Origin: Solibacillus ferritrahens
Lineage (GTDB): Bacteria > Bacillota > Bacilli > Bacillales_A > Planococcaceae
Assembly (NCBI RefSeq): GCF_037027585.1
Contig: NZ_JAXCLE010000011.1
Span: 69,503-133,502 of the forward strand
DNA: 64,000 nt
Direction: 5' to 3'
In this document: positions 25,898 to 33,395 of the stretch, piece after piece
Layout of the letters: each line of letters starts with the position of its first letter
Position numbering within the stretch: the first letter of the stretch is position 1
Notes under the pieces: model-generated
The model's input: the letters and a program-made list of their open reading frames with translations, nothing else
Database searches by the model: none
Told to the model about the DNA's origin: nothing
Program-made: the position numbers and the translations under genes

Positions 25898-27097
25898 ATG
25901 AATGAACAAAAAATAAACCAAAACAGCAAAAAAATACTATCGAATAAACCACTTCTCTTTTTTATGGTTGCTGTATTCCTATTCGCTACTACTTTACGTA
26001 CACCAATTACTGTAGTAGGTCCAATCATTTCTTTTATTCGGGATGGCCTCGGCATCTCAAACGTTCTTGCAGGATTTTTAACAACTATTCCGTTAGTCGC
26101 GTTTGCTATTGTTTCTCCTTTTGCACCACGCATAGCACGTAAATGGGGTATGGAATGGACTTTATTTTATTCAGTAATTTTACTTTGTATCGGAATATTA
26201 CTACGTTCAGTAGGTGAAACAACACTTCTGATTGGAGGAACAATTCTTATAGGGATTGCCATCGCTTTTGGAAATGTTCTTATTCCGAGTTATTTCAAAT
26301 GGAAATTCCCGCTGCATATCGGCTTGTTAACAGGGGTGTATTCCGTATCGATGAATATTTCTTCCGGACTTGCAGCTGGCTTTAGTTTTCCGATTGCCAC
26401 AAATGCAGGCTGGCAAATGGCTTTAGGCTTTTCGATTGTTTTAGGTGTTCTGACATTAGTTATATGGATACCGATTTTGCGAACACCAAAAGTGGACTTG
26501 CATATGTCGACATCACAGACAATGAAAACGCAGATGTGGAAATCACCGCTCGCTTGGGCAGTTGCAGGAGCAATGGGCTTTCAATCTTTTTTATTTTACT
26601 GCTCTTCTGCATGGCTGCCAGAAATTTTTGTTAGCCAAGGTTTGGATGCTACCGCGGCCGGTTGGATGGTTTCTGTTATGCAATTTGCACAAATTCCGAT
26701 GACGTTTGTTATTCCAATTATTGCAGGGAAGCTCATTTCACAGCGTCCAATCGTCATTTTCTTTACGATTTGCTACTTAATTGGCTTTACTGGTGTGTTG
26801 ATGGAATGGACAAGCCTTGCGATTTTATGGATGATCTTTTTAGGTTTTGCAGGCGGAGCTTCATTTGGTTTAGTATTGATGCTGTTTTCACTACGTACAG
26901 AAACTGCTTACGATGCAGCGGAGCTCTCCGGCTTTGCGCAATCAATTGGCTATTTAGTCGCAGCTGTCGGGCCTGTTCTATTCGGTTATGTACATGATTT
27001 GACGAATAGTTGGTCCATGCCTCTTCTGTTATTTATTTTGATTTCAGTTTTGTTATTTTTTGCTTCATTTATAAGCGCAAAGAATCAAACAATCTAG
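25898..27097 (+). CDS. MFS transporter, CynX/NimT type
   Basis: This 399-residue, 12-helix major facilitator protein has FLFATTLRTPITVVGPII at the start of helix 1, a typical CynX/NimT (YycB-like) N-terminus. It also has FAPRIARKWGMEWTL as the loop 2-3 motif A and, in the second half, GLVLMLFSLRTETAYDAAELSGF. Members include cyanate and nitroimidazole transporters, but most have unknown substrates. The ATG at 25898 has AAAAGGAG upstream. It is divergent from the lysine-regulated gene and shares the intergenic region; a weak promoter (TTGAAA, 18 bp, CATAAT) can be seen on this strand. Confidence 0.85.
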   Translation: MNEQKINQNSKKILSNKPLLFFMVAVFLFATTLRTPITVVGPIISFIRDGLGISNVLAGFLTTIPLVAFAIVSPFAPRIARKWGMEWTLFYSVILLCIGILLRSVGETTLLIGGTILIGIAIAFGNVLIPSYFKWKFPLHIGLLTGVYSVSMNISSGLAAGFSFPIATNAGWQMALGFSIVLGVLTLVIWIPILRTPKVDLHMSTSQTMKTQMWKSPLAWAVAGAMGFQSFLFYCSSAWLPEIFVSQGLDATAAGWMVSVMQFAQIPMTFVIPIIAGKLISQRPIVIFFTICYLIGFTGVLMEWTSLAILWMIFLGFAGGASFGLVLMLFSLRTETAYDAAELSGFAQSIGYLVAAVGPVLFGYVHDLTNSWSMPLLLFILISVLLFFASFISAKNQTI

Positions 27098-27121
27098 CCA
27101 AACGTATGTACCCTTTTATGC

Positions 27122-27127
27122 TATAAT
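27122..27127 (+). promoter_or_regulatory. Candidate -10 of the Mrr-like gene
   Basis: TATAAT lies about 30 bp before the TTG start. The -35 region is poor, so this is tentative. Confidence 0.45.
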
Positions 27128-27158
27128 AAGGTGAGTAAATAAAAGGAGTACTGAACTA

Positions 27159-27713
27159 TTGCGTAAAAAAAGAAGACGAAATAAAAAAAGGCTGCCGATT
27201 ATTCCGTTATTTTTCATTACCTTAGCTGCTGCAGTTGGTTTTAATGCAACGAAAACTTTAGAAGGTATGGGTATTGGAATTATCACTTATTTCGTACTCT
27301 ATATCGGTTTTATAATTTGGCTGAAAACACGAATAATAAGAAAGTTACGGAAATCCGGTATTCGAGAAGTCGACCAAATGAGCGGTGAAGATTTCGAAAA
27401 GTTTTTAGGAGAATTGTTTAAACGCCGCGGTTTTAAAGTGAGCTATACTGCAACGAGTGGCGATTATGGTGCGGACCTCATTTTGAAGGATGGGAAAGAC
27501 ATCATTGCCGTGCAGGCAAAACGGTATTCCAGCACGGTCGGTGTAAAGGCTGTACAGGAGATTATCGGTGCGGTGAAAATGTATGAGGCAACAGAAGCAT
27601 GGGTTGTAACAAACAGTCATTTTACCCGGCAGGCCGAAAAACTTGCAGACATTAATGACGTTTATTTAATCGATCGTGATGAATTAATTCAAATCATCTT
27701 AAATAAAAGATAG
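27159..27713 (+). CDS. Membrane-anchored Mrr-like restriction endonuclease
   Basis: This 184-residue protein has a very basic start (RKKRRRNKKR), two membrane helices (about 13-30 and 37-56), and a C-terminal Mrr-cat (PF04471-type) domain from about 70. The PD-(D/E)xK nuclease core is seen as GEDFEKFLGELF, GADLIL with Asp106, and VQAKRY with Gln119-x-Lys121, the Mrr-family variant. Such small membrane-tethered nucleases are common in Firmicutes; their substrates are unknown. No methylase is nearby, so it is not a standard restriction system. It starts with TTG after AAAAGGAG. Confidence 0.85.
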   Translation: MRKKRRRNKKRLPIIPLFFITLAAAVGFNATKTLEGMGIGIITYFVLYIGFIIWLKTRIIRKLRKSGIREVDQMSGEDFEKFLGELFKRRGFKVSYTATSGDYGADLILKDGKDIIAVQAKRYSSTVGVKAVQEIIGAVKMYEATEAWVVTNSHFTRQAEKLADINDVYLIDRDELIQIILNKR

Positions 27714-27762
27714 AAGGGTTGTGTTCAGAGTCAATTTGATTTTGAACATAACCCTTTTTTGT
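27714..27762. terminator. Terminator between Mrr-like gene and nos
   Basis: Stem AAGGGTT-x-TGTTCA with TGAACA-x-AACCCTT (27714-27727 with 27743-27756), then T6. It ends the plus-strand gene and may serve the opposite strand weakly. Confidence 0.85.
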
Positions 27763-27774
27763 AGTGCCGTCCCA

Positions 27775-28830
27775 TTAATATGGCTGCAATTGATAAAAGT
27801 AATTTGGCTTTTTGATCGTATTCGCAATCGGCTCGTGATAAATGTCCGTTGTCGCCGGTGATAATGGTGGGATGAGCCATACCCAGTTTCCTGTTACATC
27901 ACGGCCGCTTGTTTTTTCTTGCTGGCTAAAAAGTTGAAACTGCTGTGCTGCCGTATGATGATCAACTATACTCACTCCAGCAGTTTTATAAGAATGGAGT
28001 ACCGCGATATTTAATTCTACGAGTGCCCGGTCTTTCCAAAGAGAGACATTTAGTGCTGTATCCAAATCCATTGCCTCGGCGATTTTCGGCAAGAAATTAT
28101 AACGGTCCGTATCAGCCAAATTACGTGCTCCAATTTCTGTACCCATATACCATCCATTGAATGGCGCAGCTTGGTAGTCTTCTCCTGCAATATTAAAACG
28201 CATGCTCGAAATGATTGGGACTGCATACCATTGCATGTTTAGCCTAGAAAAATCATAGTCTGGATGTGTAATAGGCACCTCAAGCACTATTTCTTTTGGT
28301 AAATCAAAGAATATTGGCTCGCGGTCATCTACTTGAACTACAAGCGGTAATACATCATAATTTGTTTTTGCACCTTTCCAGCCGAGACTTTCGCAAGTTT
28401 TCGTAAACTTTATAGACGTGGAATCCCCAATTACTCCTTCATCGGTTTCATATCCTGCATAGCGAATGAGCTGATGATTCCAAATCCGTACACGATTCGG
28501 GTCAAATAAAGTGATTGCTGGCCGAATCTTACCGCTGTTTGTGGCAAATTCAATATGCTTTACAAGTGCTTCGTATATTTCGTATTCATTTAGCAATTGA
28601 CGCTGATCAAAAACGGTTAAGCTATTCCAAAAAAGCCGGCCGATACACTTATTGCTGTTGCGCCATGCAACTCGCGCACCATAAGTAAGTTCCTCGGTCG
28701 TTAAAATAAATGCCGGATGCTTAGCTTCCTCTATACGTAACTTTAGCCAGTCATCCGATTGCTTCGTTTCTTGTTTATATAAAGTGAGAAATTCAATTCG
28801 TTCTTGTAATTCCTTCGTTGTAGTTGTCAT
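27775..28830 (-). CDS. nos: Bacterial nitric oxide synthase oxygenase
   Basis: This 351-residue heme- and tetrahydrofolate/pterin-dependent enzyme oxidises arginine to citrulline and NO. It has the conserved WRNSNKCIGRLFWNSL with the proximal heme ligand Cys62, the FDLPKEIVLEVPI stretch, AAPFNGWYMGTEIGARN (substrate site with the Trp and Glu), and a C-terminal dimerisation region, but no reductase domain, as in all Bacillus NOS. It therefore needs other flavodoxins or reductases. Bacterial NOS has been linked to oxidative-stress and antibiotic tolerance. It is transcribed alone here. Confidence 0.96.
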   Translation of the reverse strand: MTTTTKELQERIEFLTLYKQETKQSDDWLKLRIEEAKHPAFILTTEELTYGARVAWRNSNKCIGRLFWNSLTVFDQRQLLNEYEIYEALVKHIEFATNSGKIRPAITLFDPNRVRIWNHQLIRYAGYETDEGVIGDSTSIKFTKTCESLGWKGAKTNYDVLPLVVQVDDREPIFFDLPKEIVLEVPITHPDYDFSRLNMQWYAVPIISSMRFNIAGEDYQAAPFNGWYMGTEIGARNLADTDRYNFLPKIAEAMDLDTALNVSLWKDRALVELNIAVLHSYKTAGVSIVDHHTAAQQFQLFSQQEKTSGRDVTGNWVWLIPPLSPATTDIYHEPIANTIKKPNYFYQLQPY

Positions 28831-28902
28831 CAGTTCATCTCCCTATTCCTTCATTTTGGCCCTTAAAATAAGGAAACTCAATGAAACAACAACTGATTAA
28901 AA

Positions 28903-28921
28903 CATGTATTTTTCATACATG
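28903..28921. promoter_or_regulatory. Palindrome upstream of nos
   Basis: CATGTAT-TTTTC-ATACATG is a perfect 7-bp-arm inverted repeat about 73 bp before the nos start. It may be an operator; no regulator gene is adjacent. Confidence 0.35.
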
Positions 28922-28997
28922 ACTAAAAGTGTTCATAATGTCGAGTGTAGGATTATTAAAATCTATTTTTCGTAAGGTTACCGATTCACTTTCATAT

Positions 28998-29179
28998 TCA
29001 TTTAGTTAGGCGAATTAAAATTTCACCTTGATGTTTTCTACTTTCGATTAGACGATGTGCCCTCTGAATGCCTTCTAAATCTAATACACGTGCAATTGGA
29101 ACAGTTAATTTGCCACTTCAAATAGTAAGATTATCCGCTCAACAACAGGAGCTAAGCGAGCAGGGTCTTCATTACGAGT
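28998..29179 (-). pseudogene. Remnant of a zinc-type quinone oxidoreductase C-terminus
   Basis: On the minus strand the frame ends GKLTVPIARVLDLEGIQ then about 20 residues and a TGA, which is the C-terminal end of MDR/quinone-oxidoreductase proteins. A piece just before it (EDPARLAPVVERIILLFE) is in another frame, so there is a frameshift near 29115. The rest of the gene (about 270 residues) is absent. It is a decayed remnant and has no start. Confidence 0.75.
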
Positions 29180-29182
29180 TAT

Positions 29183-29215
29183 TTAAAATAAAATAGCCGC
29201 CCAAATTCGGACGGC
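29183..29215 (-). terminator. Terminator after the tct operon
   Basis: On the minus strand GCCGTCC pairs with GGGCGGC (29215-29209 with 29202-29196, one wobble), followed by a T-rich tract. Confidence 0.7.
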
Positions 29216-29257
29216 AACTTTTTATTTAAACACGAAATATACTCTAGTAGCTATAGC

Positions 29258-30784
29258 TCATCCTTCTTCATTAATAATTACATTTTTACCGCGCAACTTC
29301 ATGAGAATCGGAATTAATATCCATAAAACGGCAATAACTAAAAAGATTAATGAGAGTGGTTTTGCTATGAAAATACTGAATTCCCCATTTGAAATCGTTA
29401 AAGCGCGACGCATGTTATTCTCAATCATTGGACCTAATACAAGCGCTAAAACTAAAGGAGCAACAGGAAAATCATTTTTTGCAAAGAAATAGCCTGCAAT
29501 CCCGCAACCTAATAATAAGAATAAATCAAATGTCGTATATTGAACTGCGTATACACCGAAGATTGAAATAGCAATAATGATAGGTAACAAAAATCTTTTC
29601 GGTGTTTGAATAATTTTTGCGAAAACACGAACCAGTGGCATGTTTAATATAAGCAGCATTAAGTTTCCAAGGAACATACTGGCAATTAGGCCCCACGCTA
29701 CGTCTGGGTGTTCCTCAAACAATAATGGACCCGGCTGAATGTTGTACATGATGAACGCACCCATTAAAATAGCTGTCGTCCCTGATCCCGGGATACCTAA
29801 TGTTAGTAGTGGAATCATCGCACCACCCGATGCTGCATTATTTGCAGATTCCGGAGAAGCAACTCCGGCAATATTTCCTTTACCGAAAGATTCTGGATTT
29901 TTGCTAATCTTCTTTTCTGTAATATACGCAAAGAATGAAGCAAGTGTCGCTCCCGCACCTGGTAGTACCCCTAAGAAGAAGCCAAGGAATGAGCCACGTG
30001 CGATTGGTGCTGCACTGTCTTTTAAATCCTTTTTCGTGGGTAAAATACGATCAATTTTTGCGATAGGTTCATCGGCCCCATCCTTCTCAAAAATAGTTTT
30101 AAAAACTTCACCTAATGCAAATAAACCTACAGCGACTGTTAAGAACTCAATTCCACTAAATAAAACTGGCTGGTCATATGTAAATCGTGCAATTCCAGAA
30201 ACGGCATCTATTCCAATCGTTCCTAATAATAAACCGAGAACCGTCATTATTAATGCCTTCGTAATTGATTTACCTGCTAAACCGCTTACCGCTGCCAATC
30301 CTAATAGCATAAGCGAAAAATATTCTGCAGGACCAAAATTTATTGCTACTTTAGATAATGGCCGAGCCAATAAAACCAATCCGATTAATGCAATAATGCC
30401 TGCAATAAACGAGCCGATTGCCGCAATGGATAAGGCTGCTCCAGCCCTTCCTTGCCTTGCCATTTGATACCCGTCTAACGTCGTAACAACTGAAGAAGAT
30501 TCACCTGGCGTATTTAATAAAATAGATGTTGTAGATCCACCATACATTGCACCATAATATACTCCCGCTAGTAAGATGATTGAACTAGTTGCAGCCATCT
30601 CTATTGGTAACCCTGATGTTAATGTAGCCGTAACAGGAATTAATAGAGCGACCCCACTCATCGGGCCAATTCCCGGCAACACACCTACAGCTGTCCCAAT
30701 AATTACACCTAATAATGCGAATAAAATATTATGCCATTGAAAAGCAATCGCAAATCCATCTAATAAGTACTGTATCGTTGACAA
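29258..30784 (-). CDS. tctA: Tripartite tricarboxylate transporter large membrane subunit
   Basis: This 508-residue, 12-helix TctA-family permease begins with FQWHNILFALLGVIIGTAVGVLPGIGP, the family signature (GxxxGxLPGxGP). A second copy of the loop occurs midway as FLGFFLGVLPGAGATLASF. It works with the small TctB and the extracellular TctC protein to import citrate-like anions using an ion gradient. Gene order on the minus strand is tctC-tctB-tctA, 19 bp after tctB. The substrate could be citrate, tartrate, or another dicarboxylate, because the family is broad. Confidence 0.92.
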   Translation of the reverse strand: MSTIQYLLDGFAIAFQWHNILFALLGVIIGTAVGVLPGIGPMSGVALLIPVTATLTSGLPIEMAATSSIILLAGVYYGAMYGGSTTSILLNTPGESSSVVTTLDGYQMARQGRAGAALSIAAIGSFIAGIIALIGLVLLARPLSKVAINFGPAEYFSLMLLGLAAVSGLAGKSITKALIMTVLGLLLGTIGIDAVSGIARFTYDQPVLFSGIEFLTVAVGLFALGEVFKTIFEKDGADEPIAKIDRILPTKKDLKDSAAPIARGSFLGFFLGVLPGAGATLASFFAYITEKKISKNPESFGKGNIAGVASPESANNAASGGAMIPLLTLGIPGSGTTAILMGAFIMYNIQPGPLLFEEHPDVAWGLIASMFLGNLMLLILNMPLVRVFAKIIQTPKRFLLPIIIAISIFGVYAVQYTTFDLFLLLGCGIAGYFFAKNDFPVAPLVLALVLGPMIENNMRRALTISNGEFSIFIAKPLSLIFLVIAVLWILIPILMKLRGKNVIINEEG

Positions 30785-30803
30785 ATCAGCTCCTCCTTTC
30801 TAT

Positions 30804-31268
30804 TTAGAGTGGGAATTTAGGTAATGATCCGCCTAACACATTGACGAAGCCGAAGTAAATAATTGCCGAAAATGCTGCTGCCACTATGATAGAGCTAACC
30901 CATTTTCCTCGTTCAAGGGTTTGAAAAGAGATTAATAAAAATGCAAAGGTTGTAATTAAGTAACCTAGTTTTTCGAGCAAAAATGCATAAGCAACCGCTG
31001 AAATGAAAATAATTAGGAATCGCTTAAAGTTAGAGGATTTGCCCCCTTCTTGCTCCTGAACGATTTTGTACATCGCCTGATGACGAATTGTTTCGAAAAA
31101 TAGTAAAATACTTAATCCAATTAAAACAATCCCTAATACAAATGGAAATGTACTCGGGCCAATTTGAGAGCCGTACGCACTTTCAGAAATTTTTTGGGAT
31201 TCGATAATAATTAGTATTCCTAGCACTAAAAATACAATACTCGCAACACGGTCAAATTTTAAATTCAT
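30804..31268 (-). CDS. tctB: Tripartite tricarboxylate transporter small membrane subunit
   Basis: This 154-residue protein has four predicted membrane helices and matches TctB in length and position between tctC and tctA. Visible is VASIVFLVLGILIIIESQKI and STFPFVLGIVLIGLSI, the family N-terminal half. I start it at the ATG at 31268, after AGGAGGT; the longer frame is less well placed. The gene is 19 bp before tctA. Confidence 0.88.
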   Translation of the reverse strand: MNLKFDRVASIVFLVLGILIIIESQKISESAYGSQIGPSTFPFVLGIVLIGLSILLFFETIRHQAMYKIVQEQEGGKSSNFKRFLIIFISAVAYAFLLEKLGYLITTFAFLLISFQTLERGKWVSSIIVAAAFSAIIYFGFVNVLGGSLPKFPL

Positions 31269-31289
31269 TCGTTGTACACCTCCTATCAA

Positions 31290-31448
31290 CTACACCTCGG
31301 CGTAATTGAGGCTAGATTCCACTTTAGGCCCATATGATGTGGACCAATCAGTCGCTGTCGTACTATAAGATACTTTTAAGTACTCCTCTATCGAATCCGT
31401 GACATCCACCGGGGCTTTATATTCATTAAGCCGGAGTTTGGATTCCCG
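31290..31448 (-). other. Open frame without start between tctC and tctB
   Basis: On the minus strand 52 codons are open and end in TAG at 31292-31290, giving a protein-like string with segments such as LNEYKAPVDVTDSIEEYLK. There is no start with a ribosome site. It may be a decayed gene or chance. The 232-bp gap also carries a hairpin at 31467-31490. Confidence 0.3.
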
Positions 31449-31454
31449 CTAAAG

Positions 31455-31490
31455 GAAGGAAAAGTAATGTAGGCAAATAAATGCCCACAT
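31455..31490 (-). terminator. Hairpin with short T run after tctC
   Basis: On the minus strand ATGTGGGC pairs with GCCTACAT (one wobble), followed by TACTTTTCC. A weak attenuator here would give more of the binding protein than the membrane subunits. Confidence 0.5.
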
Positions 31491-31500
31491 CATGTAAAAA

Positions 31501-32520
31501 TTATTTTTGCATACCTAAAGCTGTTAAAATTTCAGTAATTGTACCTTCTTGTTCTTCAAGGAATTTCGTGAAATCATCACCTGCACGGAAGTCTTGTGCC
31601 CAGCCGTTACGATCTAATTCTGCCTTCCATTCCTCTTTTTCATTTAACTCTGTTAACTTTTCAACCCAATATTCCTTAGCTGTATCGGACATATCTTTCG
31701 GTCCAAAAATACCACGCCAAATAGTAAACTCTGATTCAATGCCTAAATCATATAATGTTGGAATTTCTTCTAAGCCTTCAATAGTTAATTTCTCTGGTGC
31801 TGTAACTGCTAAAACTCGAACGTCTCCGCTTTTTACATAAGCCGTTACAGTTGAAATATCTGTTCCGATCGCATCCGCGTTATTCCCTAATAATGCTGCC
31901 ATCGCTTCTCCGCCGCCATCATAAGACACGTATTTTACTGCTTTTGGATCAATGCCGTACTCGAATGCAGGTAAGATTGTAACTAAATGATCCATTGAAC
32001 CTGGAGCAGAACCGCCAGCCATTGTAAGCGCTGTTGGATCTGCTTTAACAGCGTCTAATAAATCAGTTAACGATTCGTAAGGAGAGTCAGCACGAACAAC
32101 GATAGCACCAAAATCCTTCGTTAACTGAGCTAAGGGTGTTGTATCTTTATATCCGTAAGGGCTGTTCCCTTCTGCCTTTAAGTTATTAATTAAAATTGGT
32201 GGTGATTTTACCATTAACATATAATCGTTTTTAGCTTCTTTTGTTGCGTATGTTGCCATGAATACGGCACCACCACCACCTGGTTTGTTTTCTACTGTTA
32301 TTGGTTTTTCGATTAATTTTGTTTCATTCATAACTTTTGCAATCGAACGAGATGTTAAATCCCATCCCCCGCCAGCCCCTGATGGTGCTACGATTGTTAA
32401 GTTACTTGTTGGATAGTCTTTGTCGCCTGATGATGTCTCCTCACTATCATTACAAGCTGCTAATGTAAGTGTTAACGCTGCTGCTGAAAATAAAGTTAGT
32501 AGCTTTTTTTTCATTGTCAT
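31501..32520 (-). CDS. tctC: Tripartite tricarboxylate transporter binding lipoprotein
   Basis: This 339-residue extracytoplasmic solute receptor of the Bug/TctC family has a leader of about 22 residues ending in L-A-A-Cys23, so it is membrane-anchored as a lipoprotein. Later it has IVAPSGAGGGWDLTSRSIAKVM, the anion-binding loop, and VENKPGGGGAVFMATYA, both TctC signatures. It captures the tricarboxylate and passes it to TctA/TctB. It is first in the operon; upstream are a cre-like site and tandem 9-bp repeats. A ribosome site GAAGGGGG precedes the ATG. Confidence 0.93.
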   Translation of the reverse strand: MTMKKKLLTLFSAAALTLTLAACNDSEETSSGDKDYPTSNLTIVAPSGAGGGWDLTSRSIAKVMNETKLIEKPITVENKPGGGGAVFMATYATKEAKNDYMLMVKSPPILINNLKAEGNSPYGYKDTTPLAQLTKDFGAIVVRADSPYESLTDLLDAVKADPTALTMAGGSAPGSMDHLVTILPAFEYGIDPKAVKYVSYDGGGEAMAALLGNNADAIGTDISTVTAYVKSGDVRVLAVTAPEKLTIEGLEEIPTLYDLGIESEFTIWRGIFGPKDMSDTAKEYWVEKLTELNEKEEWKAELDRNGWAQDFRAGDDFTKFLEEQEGTITEILTALGMQK

Positions 32521-32549
32521 AAAAATAGTCCCCCTTCTGTTTCACGCGT

Positions 32550-32567
32550 TATGTAAGCGTTATCTTA
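32550..32567 (-). promoter_or_regulatory. Candidate cre (CcpA) site ahead of tctC
   Basis: The plus-strand bases TATGTAAGCGTTATCTTA match the CcpA consensus WWTGNAARCGNWWWCAWW except at one position. It lies 30-47 bp upstream of the tctC start, where CcpA would block transcription when preferred sugars are present. Citrate-uptake genes in Bacillus are also under catabolite repression. Confidence 0.6.
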
Positions 32568-32632
32568 ATTAAAAAGGATATTTTGTCTTTTTTATATATA
32601 ACGTAACTATTATCTTTTATTTTCATAGAGTC

Positions 32633-32650
32633 CATATTGTTCATATTGTT
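32633..32650. promoter_or_regulatory. Tandem 9-bp direct repeats upstream of tctC
   Basis: CATATTGTT occurs twice head-to-tail (32633-32641, 32642-32650), about 115 bp before tctC. It is a candidate binding site for the adjacent response regulator. Confidence 0.5.
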
Positions 32651-32656
32651 CACGAC

Positions 32657-32691
32657 ATAAAAAAAGAGCATGTCAACAATACGACATACTC
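32657..32691 (-). terminator. Terminator after the response regulator
   Basis: On the minus strand GAGTATGTC pairs with GACATGCTC (one wobble), followed by seven T. It ends the two-component-system transcript before the tct promoter. Confidence 0.9.
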
Positions 32692-32699
32692 CAGTTCGT

Positions 32700-33389
32700 T
32701 TATTTTTTTATAAAGTATCTGCGCTCGGGTCTGCCAACGTAACCGTAAATATGTTCAACAAAGATTACTTTTTCATGCATTAGATGCTCCAAATAACGCC
32801 TTGCCGTTGTTCTGCTTATCCCTATTTCATTGCCCAGCTTTTCAGCAGTAATTCCTTCATCGCAATTTTGAATATAGGTTACCACTTTTTCTTTTGTAAC
32901 AGAATCAATGCCTTTAGGGTTGCTTCCCTTTTCCAGTTCACCAGCGTATGTAAGGTTATTCCACAGTTTTTTTATATCCTCAGCCTGTAAGCGATCGGTT
33001 GAGTTCAATATTGTTTTTTTCTCTTTGTATTTGAGAAGGCATTCGTTAAAACGCTGTAATGTTAAAGGTTTTAATAAAAAATCAATAACACCGCTCGCAT
33101 ATGCCTTCTTTACAATTTCAACCTCCGCTGCTGCCGTGATTAAAATAATATCGGTATCCATATCCTTCTTCCTAATATAATCAATTAGTTCTGTCCCCAA
33201 ATTATCGGCAAAGTAAATATCCAGCAAAATCAAATCTGGTTTTATTGTATCCAGCCAAATTTTTGCTTCTTCAATTGTATGGGACATTCCTATCGTTTTA
33301 AAACCTTCAATTTGCTCTAAAAACTTTTCATGTATTTGAGCAATCCGCATATCATCTTCAACGATCAATACTTCAATTGTATTCCCCAT
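32700..33389 (-). CDS. CitT/DctR-type response regulator
   Basis: This 229-residue protein has a receiver domain (residues 1-120) with EDD at 11-13, the phosphorylated Asp57 in LILLDIYFAD, and a conserved Lys in FLLKPLT. A C-terminal DNA-binding domain carries AEKLGNEIGISRTTARRYLEHL. It belongs to the CitB/DcuR/CitT group that controls citrate or dicarboxylate uptake. The kinase gene lies 6 bp upstream and the tctC promoter is 180 bp downstream, so it most likely activates tctCBA. Confidence 0.9.
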   Translation of the reverse strand: MGNTIEVLIVEDDMRIAQIHEKFLEQIEGFKTIGMSHTIEEAKIWLDTIKPDLILLDIYFADNLGTELIDYIRKKDMDTDIILITAAAEVEIVKKAYASGVIDFLLKPLTLQRFNECLLKYKEKKTILNSTDRLQAEDIKKLWNNLTYAGELEKGSNPKGIDSVTKEKVVTYIQNCDEGITAEKLGNEIGISRTTARRYLEHLMHEKVIFVEHIYGYVGRPERRYFIKK

Positions 33390-33395
33390 ACGGAC

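Noticed and set aside
29739..30467. A 242-codon plus-strand frame over tctA
   Set aside because: It is the antisense shadow of a well-supported transporter gene, with no ribosome site.
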